Shown here in pieces: positions 25,349-33,610 of a stretch of 57,090 nt of DNA (positions within the stretch are counted from its first letter, which is position 1; each line of letters begins with the position of its first letter). Location: the NCBI GenBank assembly GCA_949893755.1, contig CATLCV010000001.1, positions 1 through 57,090 of the forward strand, given 5' to 3'. Source of the DNA: an uncultured Lachnospiraceae bacterium (GTDB lineage Bacteria; Bacillota; Clostridia; Lachnospirales; Lachnospiraceae). A program made the position numbers and the translations under genes. The notes under the pieces were generated by a model. That model was not told where the DNA came from, did not search any database, and worked only from the letters and a program-made list of their open reading frames with translations.

Positions 25349-25966
25349 CTACACAATACTGATATTCTCACCCTTCAGCCCGCAGAATGCTCCTTCAATC
25401 CCGGCTTCCGAATGTGCGATCAGCCATTTATTCTTTGCCGTGATCAGCCGGTCTTCCCCTGACTCTCCAATCGGGAAGGTCAGTTCTGTATTGGTCCCTG
25501 CCGGAAGGATCACCACGCAGCGGAATCCCCCTTCCGCCGCCGTACAGGGCGCATAATGCAGGGTCGTGGCATACATCTCCACTGCCGTACCCGCAGGTAC
25601 AAAAAATGCCTCCGCCAAAGAAGTCTCATACGTATAGTCCGCCTGGATATCCTGCTGCGCACCTAAGAGCAGGATCATATCTGTCACTGCGATGTTGACC
25701 TCACTGGAACGGTGATATTCCAAAGCATTGAGCTTATGATTATCCCCGTTGCAGTATCCGATCTGGATGGGCAGTCCGCCAAAGGCACGGTTCCGAAAGC
25801 TCTCTGCTTCCGGCAGCGCTTCCAGTTCTTCCACGGACGGAACGTAGATCACTTCTTTCGGCAGAGGCGTATGCTCCATCTCTTTCAGAATCCTGGCAAG
25901 GTCATAGCCTTCCAGAACCTTTCCATACCTGCCAAAGGAATGGTCTGTTACTTTCTGAATGTTCAT
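25349..25966 (-). CDS. DUF4867-family protein (cupin-like sugar-module protein)
   Basis: A 205-residue soluble protein. LNALEYHRSSEVNIA and EAFFVPAGTAVEMYATTLHYAPC contain histidines and acids in a cupin-like metal-site order, suggesting a sugar epimerase/isomerase-like barrel; this is inference, as the family is uncharacterised. GGAGG lies 7 nt before the ATG at 25966 (another ATG is directly upstream). It is the first gene of the module DUF4867, isomerase, xylB; a 177-nt gap with no T-tract separates it from the isomerase. Confidence 0.8.
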   Translation of the reverse strand: MNIQKVTDHSFGRYGKVLEGYDLARILKEMEHTPLPKEVIYVPSVEELEALPEAESFRNRAFGGLPIQIGYCNGDNHKLNALEYHRSSEVNIAVTDMILLLGAQQDIQADYTYETSLAEAFFVPAGTAVEMYATTLHYAPCTAAEGGFRCVVILPAGTNTELTFPIGESGEDRLITAKNKWLIAHSEAGIEGAFCGLKGENISIV

Positions 25967-26084
25967 CATGGTTCCTCCTTGTATTTTTGTCAGTTTTCAC
26001 TTCTATGAAACCATAATAACAGCTTTTTTTATACTTATCCACCAATAACTTAGCTAATCCATGTCACTTTCTTGTCTTTTTGTT

Positions 26085-26115
26085 ACATGTCACACCTGGT
26101 CAGGGTGTGACATGT
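26085..26115 (+). terminator. 12-bp hairpin with a T-tract facing into the AraC gene
   Basis: ACATGTCACACC (26085-26096) pairs perfectly with GGTGTGACATGT (26104-26115), loop TGGTCAG, followed on the plus strand by GGCTTTTTTT. The stem overlaps the last codons and stop of the minus-strand AraC gene. The T-tract serves only plus-strand transcription, where no gene is visible; on the minus strand A-rich sequence follows. Confidence 0.65.
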
Positions 26116-26947
26116 GGCTTTTTTTCTCTCTCTGCATACCACGGTACTCGCTGGGCAGCATCCCATACTTCTTCTGAAATGCCTTGGCCAGAGCCTTGCT
26201 GTTCGGAAATCCGTTGTTCATCGCGGTCTCGCTGATGGTATGCTCCGTATTGGCAAGCTCCTGAAACGCACGCTCCACACGGATGCTCTGCAGATATGAC
26301 TTGTAATTGATGCCCGCGTATTTTTGGAACATCCGCGACAGATAGGTGGGAGAATATCCAAAAATCTCCGCCAGCGCTTCCAGAGATAATTCCGACGCAT
26401 AGTTTTCCTTGATGTAATCCGCGATCAGTGACAGACGGTTCAGCTTCTTGTGCCATTTCACCATATCCGGCGTCACATCGGTCTCCCGGTATTCCGTCAC
26501 CAGAAGATGAAGCAGCATGTAGTACAGCCCCTTTACCTTCATCTCATACCCGCAGGCCCGTTCCTCGTATGCTCCGAAGATATCCCCGATCAGCTTCATG
26601 ACCTGCCCGTCCTGCGGCAGCGGATCGTGTGTGAACCGGATGAACTGCTCTCCGGTGTAATAATCCTCAAATGTTTTCAACGGAATCTGCAGCACGATCG
26701 TCCGATTCGGTTCGGGCGAGTCTACTGAGTGGATCTCGTTGGAATTCACCAGCATAAATTTTCCTGTCCCCAGAGGAAATATCTCCTCATTCAGATAAAA
26801 TTTTAATGCGCCCTCATATACCGCAAATAATTCTATGGATCTGTGCCAGTGCTTATCCCGAAAATAATTACCCTCCCCGCCTTCGAACAGAAATACTTTG
26901 AACGGAAGGCCCTGGTTCGGCATGATCAATTCATGACTAAATTCCAT
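26090..26947 (-). CDS. AraC-family transcriptional regulator with N-terminal cupin domain
   Basis: A 285-residue regulator. An N-terminal cupin-like sensor (residues about 15-100, HWHRSIELFAVYEG) is followed by the two helix-turn-helix AraC domain (about 180-280, LSLEALAEIFGYSPTYLSRMF and the second HTH ending in YGMLPSEYRGM). Sugar-responsive control of the isomerase/xylB module directly downstream on the same strand is the likely role. The ribosome site is weak. The stop codon lies inside the 26085-26115 hairpin, and a 120-nt gap precedes the DUF4867 gene. Confidence 0.88.
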   Translation of the reverse strand: MEFSHELIMPNQGLPFKVFLFEGGEGNYFRDKHWHRSIELFAVYEGALKFYLNEEIFPLGTGKFMLVNSNEIHSVDSPEPNRTIVLQIPLKTFEDYYTGEQFIRFTHDPLPQDGQVMKLIGDIFGAYEERACGYEMKVKGLYYMLLHLLVTEYRETDVTPDMVKWHKKLNRLSLIADYIKENYASELSLEALAEIFGYSPTYLSRMFQKYAGINYKSYLQSIRVERAFQELANTEHTISETAMNNGFPNSKALAKAFQKKYGMLPSEYRGMQREKKSHMSHPDQV

Positions 26948-26986
26948 AATCTACACCAAGTCTTTCATGTACAAAACCATATAAGT

Positions 26987-27427
26987 TCAATGCCTATATG
27001 CAGAAAAATCAATGTCATATGCAAGAATATAAAACACACCTGCTAAATATTTTCCAATCACTCTATACTGTGCCGTGACTCGAATCACATCTAGCTTTGA
27101 ATCAGGACTAACAATGTTTGTACCTTTTAAGGATGCCTGCATATTTTTCGAAAATTGCTTAAATGGAATGGTCTCAAATCCAGTTGTCTTAGGTTCTCTG
27201 CCAAAGTCTCTCCATGTTTTGCAACACACTTTTTTCAATTTCTTTTTAAATTCCACATAAAAATTCAATCTGTCATTTTTATCTTTGATACCATCCGGGC
27301 TATATTTTGTATTCGGTAATTCGTGTTCGAAACTGAGAGCCGTATTTTTCTCCGAAAGCACTTCACTCAAACGCTTTTCAATCTGTTTATTTATATAATC
27401 TTCCTGAGTATCTTTAATCCTGGACAT
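26987..27427 (-). CDS. Putative toxin of a Panacea-type toxin-antitoxin pair
   Basis: A 146-residue protein I cannot assign to a family. It has a charged N-terminus (EDYINKQIEKRLSEVLSE), a basic middle (FKKKLKKVCCKTWRDFGREP) and a compact C-terminus (YRVIGKYLAGVFYILAYDID). The ATG at 27427 overlaps the end of the DUF4065 gene by 14 bp and has GAGGAG 4 nt upstream, so it is translationally coupled to the antitoxin. Panacea antitoxins pair with many unrelated toxins, and position is the main evidence for toxicity. The basic strips may indicate an RNA target, which is speculation. Confidence 0.6.
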   Translation of the reverse strand: MSRIKDTQEDYINKQIEKRLSEVLSEKNTALSFEHELPNTKYSPDGIKDKNDRLNFYVEFKKKLKKVCCKTWRDFGREPKTTGFETIPFKQFSKNMQASLKGTNIVSPDSKLDVIRVTAQYRVIGKYLAGVFYILAYDIDFSAYRH

Positions 27428-27887
27428 AATTCTCCTCAAAATATTTTCTTATATCAGACCGTGGTATCTCTGAATTAAAAATCCGGCCTCCTTGAGTTGC
27501 GTCCAGCCAAGGGCTTTCCGAGTGAGTTTTGTTCCTCAATCCGGAAGCCGAATATTTTCCAAATACCGAGTACACATCCTCCAGCAGTTCATCATCTGCC
27601 TTGGAAATTTTCGCCAGGCTCTCATGCATATCCGTATCATCAACACTCAGATCATAAGCATTGTCAAAGCTTCTCCAGACTTCTTCTACGACCGGTCCAT
27701 GTTCCCATGCTACAATTTTTTCATCAAATAAACTTCTGTTTTCCAAAGCAAGTGAACATCCTTCTGCATAATATAAAAGTTTTAATAGTTTAAGAAGGGT
27801 CATTTTTTCATCTTCCCCACTATTAAAATCTTCTTGATTCCTGTTAATAAACCATCTTGCAATATCGATTGCTTTATACTTTTTCAT
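27414..27887 (-). CDS. Panacea-domain (DUF4065, SocA-like) antitoxin
   Basis: A 157-residue soluble protein. AIDIARWFINRN, MTLLKLLKLLYYAEGCSLAL, IVAWEHGPVVEEVW and SPWLDAT are the DUF4065/Panacea landmarks in the usual order. In characterised cases the domain neutralises a partner toxin by direct binding, and SocA acts as a proteolytic adaptor. The start at 27887 has AAGGTG 6 nt upstream. It is first in the operon, with a near-consensus promoter at 27934-27962, matching the usual antitoxin-first order. Confidence 0.88.
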   Translation of the reverse strand: MKKYKAIDIARWFINRNQEDFNSGEDEKMTLLKLLKLLYYAEGCSLALENRSLFDEKIVAWEHGPVVEEVWRSFDNAYDLSVDDTDMHESLAKISKADDELLEDVYSVFGKYSASGLRNKTHSESPWLDATQGGRIFNSEIPRSDIRKYFEENYVQD

Positions 27888-27933
27888 AACGGGCACCTTC
27901 TTTTTTTACTTTTTCAGTAATTTTCTGTCTTTT

Positions 27934-27962
27934 ACTATACCACACACTTGATATCATGTCAA
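27934..27962 (-). promoter_or_regulatory. Near-consensus promoter of the Panacea operon
   Basis: On the minus strand, -35 TTGACA (27957-27962), 17-bp spacer and -10 TATAGT (27934-27939). The spacer begins TGATATCA, a perfect 8-bp palindrome that could be an operator. Confidence 0.8.
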
Positions 27963-27970
27963 CGCTATTC

Positions 27971-27984
27971 AGAACATATGTTCT
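27971..27984. promoter_or_regulatory. 14-bp perfect palindrome between divergent operons
   Basis: AGAACATATGTTCT lies just upstream of the Panacea -35 and upstream of the response regulator gene. Its symmetry and position suggest an operator for a dimeric regulator; the binder is unknown. Confidence 0.5.
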
Positions 27985-28128
27985 TTAAAATTATAATTCA
28001 TAAGTTGCCATCCATCCCATAAACCGTTATACTATATACTTGAAAGCACATCATTGCAGGTCCTACAGAAAACCTGCTGCCAGCGGCTTTTTTAATCGCC
28101 GCATATGATTCTAATCCGGAGGACCGCC

Positions 28129-28809
28129 ATGAAATATGATTGCATCATTATAGATGATGAAAAGCTCCTCGCAGACAGCACAGCCGAATATTTTAACCTG
28201 TTCGGCGTAAAAACGGCAGCGGCATACAGCGTATCCGAATGTCGGCAGTTTTTTCAGGAAAATAGTGCCCAGCTTCTTCTGCTGGACATCAACCTGGGGG
28301 ACGGCAGCGGCTTTGAACTGTGCAGGGAGCTGCGCCAAAAGACAGACGTTCCCATCCTGTTCATCTCCGCTCGCACAAGCGATGACGACCAGATCATCGC
28401 GCTCAATATCGGAGGCGACGACTATATCCAAAAGCCCTGCTCCCTGAGTGTCCTGCTTGCAAAAGTAAAAGTCGTGCTGAAACGGTACGGCGAAGCTGCC
28501 TGCTCCGTCTACTCTGATGACTGGCTGACCGTTGATCTTGATACCAGGCAGGTAACCGCCGGGGGAAAGCCCGCCAGACTGACTGCGCTGGAATTTCGGC
28601 TGCTCTCTTACCTGATCCTGCATGAAAATAAGGTCATCTCAAAGCAGGAGCTGTTTGAAAATGTCTGGGAGGATAAATTCACGGGCGACGGGACGCTGAA
28701 CGTGCATATTCGAAAAATACGGGAAGCCATTGAACGGACTCCCGGCAAACCGGAATATATTCTTACGGTCTGGGGCGATGGCTACAGATTTTGCGGAGGA
28801 CGAAAATGA
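28129..28809 (+). CDS. OmpR-family response regulator
   Basis: A 226-residue regulator: receiver domain with Asp9/Asp10 (IIIDDE), phosphoacceptor Asp53 (LLLLDINLG) and Lys in YIQKPC, then a winged-helix output domain (about 130-225, LTALEFRLLSYLILHENKV, DGTLNVHIRKIREAIE). The start at 28129 has GGAGG 6 nt upstream. Its stop overlaps the kinase start by ATGA. Likely target sites are the 11-bp-phased TTTAAG repeats at 30220-30257, before the ABC transporter genes. Confidence 0.9.
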   Translation: MKYDCIIIDDEKLLADSTAEYFNLFGVKTAAAYSVSECRQFFQENSAQLLLLDINLGDGSGFELCRELRQKTDVPILFISARTSDDDQIIALNIGGDDYIQKPCSLSVLLAKVKVVLKRYGEAACSVYSDDWLTVDLDTRQVTAGGKPARLTALEFRLLSYLILHENKVISKQELFENVWEDKFTGDGTLNVHIRKIREAIERTPGKPEYILTVWGDGYRFCGGRK

Positions 28810-30163
28810 AAACACGCAGACTATTGATCAGCCTGATCTTCCTTTTTTCAATCGAGATTGCGGCTCTGCTGATATTTGCGGCGCAAGCTCCTGATGTGTC
28901 CCTGGACGCCATAGCCGTCAATGAAGCCGTCCAATCTGTACAGGAACACTGGACAGACTTAAAAAGCGCTCCCCTGAACGAGGCAATCCCGCATCCCGAC
29001 GGTGGAATAACTCCAGAAAATGATGCCGGATATCAGAATCCGACAGACCTGGATTTTGTCGTACTGAACCAGGATGAAGAAGTCCTGTTCCAGACAAAAT
29101 CCGGATTAAGTGAAAGCATCCATGCGGCGGTCATTCACAGAGATACCATCCTGGATATCGAAACGGAAGGTTCCATTGTGGGAAAAATCCTCATTTACAA
29201 TAACGATGCACAGATCCTGCAGGCCCGGAAACAGACAGTAATCTTCTTTTTAGCGGCTGTCTTATGCATACAATGCTGCATCATGATCTGGTATTTCTTT
29301 TATTTGAATCGCACCGTGATCCGGCCCTTCCAGAAGCTGAAAGGGTTTGCAGAACGGGTCGCAGGCGGCAATCTGGACGTTCCTCTGGAAATGGACAAAG
29401 GAAACCTCTTCGGCGCATTTACGGAGAGCTTTGACATCATGCGCTCTGAGCTGAAAAAGGCGCGGATCGCAGAGGCCGAAGCCAATGCGGCCAAAAAGAG
29501 CTGGTAGCCAAGCTTTCCCATGACATCAAAACACCGGTCGCAAGCATCAAAGCTGCTTCCGAAGTCGGCGCCGCACTTGCGGAAAAGGCTGCGTCGGAGC
29601 TGGCGCCCGATCCGCTGCCAGCACAGCTTCTCGACAATTATACACAGATCATCCGCAAGGCCGACCAGATCAATTCGCTCATAACCAACCTGTTTACCGC
29701 CACGCTGGAGGAACTCCGCCAGCTGACCGTAACTCCCTCGGACATGCCAAGCCATGAACTGAGGGAAATTTTTGAAAGTGCAGATTATCTTCACCGCGCG
29801 GCCATTCCCCACATCCCTGACTGTCTTTTATACGCAGACCGTCTCCGTCTGCAGCAGGTGTTTGACAACCTCTTTGCCAATTCTTACAAATATGCGGGTA
29901 CGAAGATCGTTCTGTCCGTTTCCCGAAAGGAGCGCTGTCTTGCCGTCAGCATGGAGGACTACGGCGGCGGTGTCCAGGTGGATGAACTGCCTCTCCTGAT
30001 GGAGAAATTCAAACGCGGAAGCAATGCCGCCAACACAGAAGGCGCCGGTCTTGGACTCTATATTTCGGACTATTTTATGAAGGAAATGCACGGAGAGCTT
30101 CTTCTGGAAAATGGGCTGAATGGGCTGAAAGTGACTGTCTGCATCGCATTCAGCGGCTTTTAA
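28806..30163 (+). pseudogene. Sensor histidine kinase split by a one-base frameshift
   Basis: The N-terminal half (28806-29507) has a signal-anchor helix, an extracytoplasmic loop of about 110 residues, a second helix and a HAMP-like segment ending at LKKARIAEAEANAAKK, then a TAG at 29505. In another frame the protein continues at once as KELVAKLSHDIKTPVAS (H-box), DNLFANSYKY (N-box), MEDYGGG and GAGLGLYI (G-boxes) to 30163. One extra A in the five-A run at 29493-29497 would restore a normal 452-residue kinase. The break is a real mutation, a phase-variable tract or a sequence error. It is the partner of the overlapping upstream response regulator. Confidence 0.85.
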
Positions 30164-30219
30164 TCCCCGGGGACATCCCTTAATACCTGCTCCTGAGCAG
30201 CCCGCCATTGTCTGCTTGA

Positions 30220-30272
30220 TTTAAGAAATCTTTAAGGATTGAGTAAAGACATTTAAGATTTCAATTTATACA
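30220..30272 (+). promoter_or_regulatory. Phased direct repeats and promoter of the first ABC transporter operon
   Basis: TTTAAG occurs at 30220, 30231 and 30252, i.e. about one and two helical turns apart, as OmpR-family regulators bind. A -10-like TATACA (30267-30272) follows with no good -35, consistent with activation. The adjacent two-component regulator is the likely binder. Confidence 0.6.
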
Positions 30273-30396
30273 ATGGACGCAACGATTCAGAGCAGGATCA
30301 CCCATTTACTGCGTCATTCGTAAGAAAGCGTATCCAGGGAAATTTTATGCATTCATGCAGACGTAAGTACGTGATCCTGTATCAAGGAGGTTCATT

Positions 30397-31155
30397 ATGA
30401 AAGAAATTTTACTCAAAGCAGACAGTCTCAGCAAATCCTTTTCCACCGGCGGGACCTTGCAGCATGTTCTGAAAAATATCGGCCTGCAGCTCTACAAGGG
30501 GGATTTTACCGTGATCATGGGCGCCAGCGGCGCCGGAAAATCTACGCTCCTGTACGCTCTCTCAGGAATGGATACGCCGACCCTCGGCACCATCACATTT
30601 GCCGGAACAGAGATATCCGGCTGCAGTCCGGACCGTCTGGCAGTATTCCGCCGGGAGCACTGCGGCTTCGTCTTTCAGCAGATCTATCTGATCGACGGAA
30701 TGTCCGTAATGGATAACGTACTCTCCGCAGGTCTCCTGGTAAGCAGGGACAAAAAGGCACTTCTGGAACGTGCCGGAGCGCTGTTCCGGGCAGTCGGCAT
30801 TTCCGAAGAAACGCAGAAAAAATTTCCCGCCCAGATCTCCGGCGGTGAAGCCCAGCGTGCGGGAATCGTCCGGGCACTGATCAACAATCCTGAAATCCTT
30901 TTTGCCGACGAACCCACAGGCGCGCTCAATTCCAGGACCGGACTGGATGTTCTGGATACCCTGACCAGGTTCAATGAACAGGGACAGAGTGTGGTCATGG
31001 TCACTCACGATATGCGCTCCGCCAGACGCGGAAACCGCATTTTATATCTAAAGGACGGCGTGATCCTTGGAGAATGTGATCTGGGACGATATGTCAGCGG
31101 CGATCCAAAGCGTCACCGGAAGCTGGCCGCTTTTCTGGAAGAAATGGGGTGGTAG
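30397..31155 (+). CDS. ABC transporter ATP-binding protein (MacB/BceA-like)
   Basis: A 252-residue cytoplasmic ATPase: Walker A GASGAGKST, Q-loop FVFQQIYLI, signature ISGGEAQRAGIVRAL, Walker B ILFADEPTG, and H-loop VTHD. The A-R-R-x-NRILYLKDG tail is typical of ATPases that drive FtsX-type permeases. AAGGAGG lies before the ATG. The permease gene starts 1 nt after its stop. It is encoded beside a two-component system, the arrangement of modules that sense and remove antimicrobial peptides. Confidence 0.9.
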   Translation: MKEILLKADSLSKSFSTGGTLQHVLKNIGLQLYKGDFTVIMGASGAGKSTLLYALSGMDTPTLGTITFAGTEISGCSPDRLAVFRREHCGFVFQQIYLIDGMSVMDNVLSAGLLVSRDKKALLERAGALFRAVGISEETQKKFPAQISGGEAQRAGIVRALINNPEILFADEPTGALNSRTGLDVLDTLTRFNEQGQSVVMVTHDMRSARRGNRILYLKDGVILGECDLGRYVSGDPKRHRKLAAFLEEMGW

Positions 31156-31156
31156 C

Positions 31157-33499
31157 ATGAAAAAGTCGATCCTCATAGCCCGTTCCAACCTGCGCCGGGC
31201 AAAGGGCCAGGCGGCAGCGATCACCATCCTGATACTTTTGGCTTCATTCATGCTGAACCTGTGGCTGATGCTTTCCCTGGACTATAAACACAATTTTGAC
31301 CGCTGCCATGACCGGCTGAACGCGGAACATGTCACGCTGATCCTGAGCAGCAATGATGCCGGCCTGCGAGATTTTGTAACGGAAACACTGGAAAAGGATT
31401 CCCGTACCGCAGAATACCGCATAGAAGATTGTCTCTCCACGGTCGGCTCCTTCGCATATAACAGCGGGGAAGTCAACACCGTGTTCATCCTCCTGGAAAA
31501 AGAGGCTGCCTTCCATCGCTCCATCGGAAAGCTTGAACTGGTAGAAGACAGTAACTGTTCCAGCGGGATCTATCTTCCCATGATCTACAGCACGGGAAAA
31601 TATTCGCCCGGCGGGACGATCGACATTGCCATTGGGAACCACACGGAAAATTATACCATATGCGGCTCCTTCAACAGCGCCATGGCAGGCTCCCACAATT
31701 GCACCATGAGCGCGATGCCGCTCACGAAGGATCTGTACAAAGAACTGGAGGAACGGAAGATTGCCCCAGACTCCACATTAGTTTCCGTCCGGCTCCGCGA
31801 CAGATCCGAGAGCGAGGATTTTGAGGCGTATCTGAAAAATACCGTATCCTCCCGTTTTCCTGATGTCCTCACCGTCAGCAATTCCTATGCGCTGGTTTCC
31901 TCCTCCCGCTATATATCACAGATGATCTGTTCCGGCATTGTCTGTGCAATGGCATTTCTGGTCACCCTCATTGCCCTGGTGGTGATCGTATCCAATGTCA
32001 TCAACTATATTCAGGAGAATATGAAAAATTTAGGCGCATGGAAGGCAATGGGCTACACCTCCGGGCAGCTGGTCCTTGCGCTGATGCTCCAGTTTCTGGG
32101 GATCACGCTGGTTACCTCCCTGGCCGGCATCGGTCTTTCCTACTGTGCGTTCCCGTCTGTCAACGAAATGATGATCTCACAGACAGGAATTCCCTATGAG
32201 ATCCGGTTTCTCCCGATTCCGGCCCTGCTCACGCTGGCCGCCGCAAATGGTACGGTTGCCCTTGCCGTATGGCTTGCCTCACGCAGGATCAAAAAAATTG
32301 AGCCTATCGTGGCTCTGCGCCAGGGTGTTCAGACACACAGCTTCAAGCGGAACCATGTTCCTCTGGACAGCACCAACGCACCGCTTCACCTGGCTCTTGC
32401 GCTGAAGACCACCCTTTCGGGAATGAAACAGAATGTGACTGTGTGCGTCACGATGCTTGTTCTCTCCCTTGTCGTCGTTTTTTCCGGGCTTATGGTGGAA
32501 AATATGATTGCCGATATCAATCCCTTCATCGATCTGATCGTAGGGGAAACGGCGGACTCCTGTATCAACATTAACCCGGAGATCAAAGACCGTTTTTTAC
32601 AGAGCATGAACAGCGATCCGCGAATCGAACGCATTTATCTATATCATACCGCAGAAGTACGCCACATCGGCGGTATCGCTCTGATGGCAACGGTTTCCGA
32701 TGATTATGCGGATGTGAATAATCAGAACGTCTGCTTTGACGGACGTTTTCCAAAATACGACAACGAGATGGCCATTGCCGCCAAATACGCAAGGGAGCAT
32801 GATCTGAAGATCGGGGACGAGATCGCGCTGACCGCGGATGGAAATGAGGCACGGTATCTGATCTCCGGATTCACGCAGATTTCCAATAATCTGGGCAAAG
32901 ACTGCCTGCTCACCCGCAGCGGCTATGAACGCATGGGCAGGCTGCAGAATGAAAGTTATTATATCAATGTTGCGGACGGGGTAGATATTGACGCCTTCAA
33001 CACAGAGGTCGGCGAAGAATTTGGCCTGGATATCTATACAACGATCAATATTCTCTCTGTAATGAACGGCACCACCGCCGTATATATTTCGCTCATGACG
33101 ATCATCGTGATTGCCGTCCTCGTGCTGAGCGCATGTATTATTACATTTGTACTGTATCTTCTTGTAAAAACCATGCTGAACAGCAAAAAACGGGATTACG
33201 GGATCATGAAGGCTCTTGGATTTACAACCGGACAGCTGGTCCTGCAGACTGCGCTCAGCTTCATGCCTGCCGTCATAGTGTCAACTGCGGCGGGGATTAC
33301 CGTCAGCATGCTGATCATCAATCCCCTTACCGCCCTGTTCCTGCGTGGGATCGGGATTGTAAAATGCACCTTCCATATTCCTGTCGGGTTCAGCATCGCC
33401 GCTGGAATCGGATTGGTCATTTTTGCCTTCGCGGCGGCGTGCCTGCTGTCAATGAAGGTTCGGAAGATCGCGCCGAGGGCGCTGCTGGATGGGGAATGA
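31157..33499 (+). CDS. FtsX-family ABC transporter permease
   Basis: A 780-residue membrane protein with an N-terminal helix (SFMLNLWLMLSL), a large extracytoplasmic domain (about residues 50-235), a first FtsX block of three helices (about 245-390), another extracytoplasmic stretch, and a C-terminal FtsX block (about 640-770) ending in VRKIAPRALLDGE. This duplicated FtsX layout is that of MacB/LolC-type mechanotransmission permeases. The start at 31157 follows the ATPase stop directly with GGGGTGG upstream. Substrate not identifiable; peptide antibiotic or lipoprotein handling is likely. Confidence 0.88.
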   Translation: MKKSILIARSNLRRAKGQAAAITILILLASFMLNLWLMLSLDYKHNFDRCHDRLNAEHVTLILSSNDAGLRDFVTETLEKDSRTAEYRIEDCLSTVGSFAYNSGEVNTVFILLEKEAAFHRSIGKLELVEDSNCSSGIYLPMIYSTGKYSPGGTIDIAIGNHTENYTICGSFNSAMAGSHNCTMSAMPLTKDLYKELEERKIAPDSTLVSVRLRDRSESEDFEAYLKNTVSSRFPDVLTVSNSYALVSSSRYISQMICSGIVCAMAFLVTLIALVVIVSNVINYIQENMKNLGAWKAMGYTSGQLVLALMLQFLGITLVTSLAGIGLSYCAFPSVNEMMISQTGIPYEIRFLPIPALLTLAAANGTVALAVWLASRRIKKIEPIVALRQGVQTHSFKRNHVPLDSTNAPLHLALALKTTLSGMKQNVTVCVTMLVLSLVVVFSGLMVENMIADINPFIDLIVGETADSCININPEIKDRFLQSMNSDPRIERIYLYHTAEVRHIGGIALMATVSDDYADVNNQNVCFDGRFPKYDNEMAIAAKYAREHDLKIGDEIALTADGNEARYLISGFTQISNNLGKDCLLTRSGYERMGRLQNESYYINVADGVDIDAFNTEVGEEFGLDIYTTINILSVMNGTTAVYISLMTIIVIAVLVLSACIITFVLYLLVKTMLNSKKRDYGIMKALGFTTGQLVLQTALSFMPAVIVSTAAGITVSMLIINPLTALFLRGIGIVKCTFHIPVGFSIAAGIGLVIFAFAAACLLSMKVRKIAPRALLDGE

Positions 33500-33518
33500 G
33501 ATTCTCAGATCCGGCTCT

Positions 33519-33565
33519 GAATCCACCATCTGTCAAGGCAATCAGCCTGGGCAGATGGTGGATTC
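33519..33565. terminator. 14-bp inverted repeat after the permease gene
   Basis: GAATCCACCATCTG (33519-33532) pairs exactly with CAGATGGTGGATTC (33552-33565) across a 19-nt loop. It lies between convergent genes (permease stop 33499, Rpn stop 33611). T-rich sequence follows only weakly (CTTTATGTTTT), so it is a probable but imperfect bidirectional terminator. Confidence 0.6.
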
Positions 33566-33610
33566 GGAATGCTTTATGTTTTAGATGTTGTTTATCTGCT
33601 GTTGATGGTT

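Noticed and set aside
29485-29510. Programmed -1 ribosomal frameshift in the kinase gene
   Set aside because: The site reads C AAA AAG, not a canonical A AAA AAG heptamer, and family kinases need no frameshift; an indel in the A-run is simpler. Not fully excluded.
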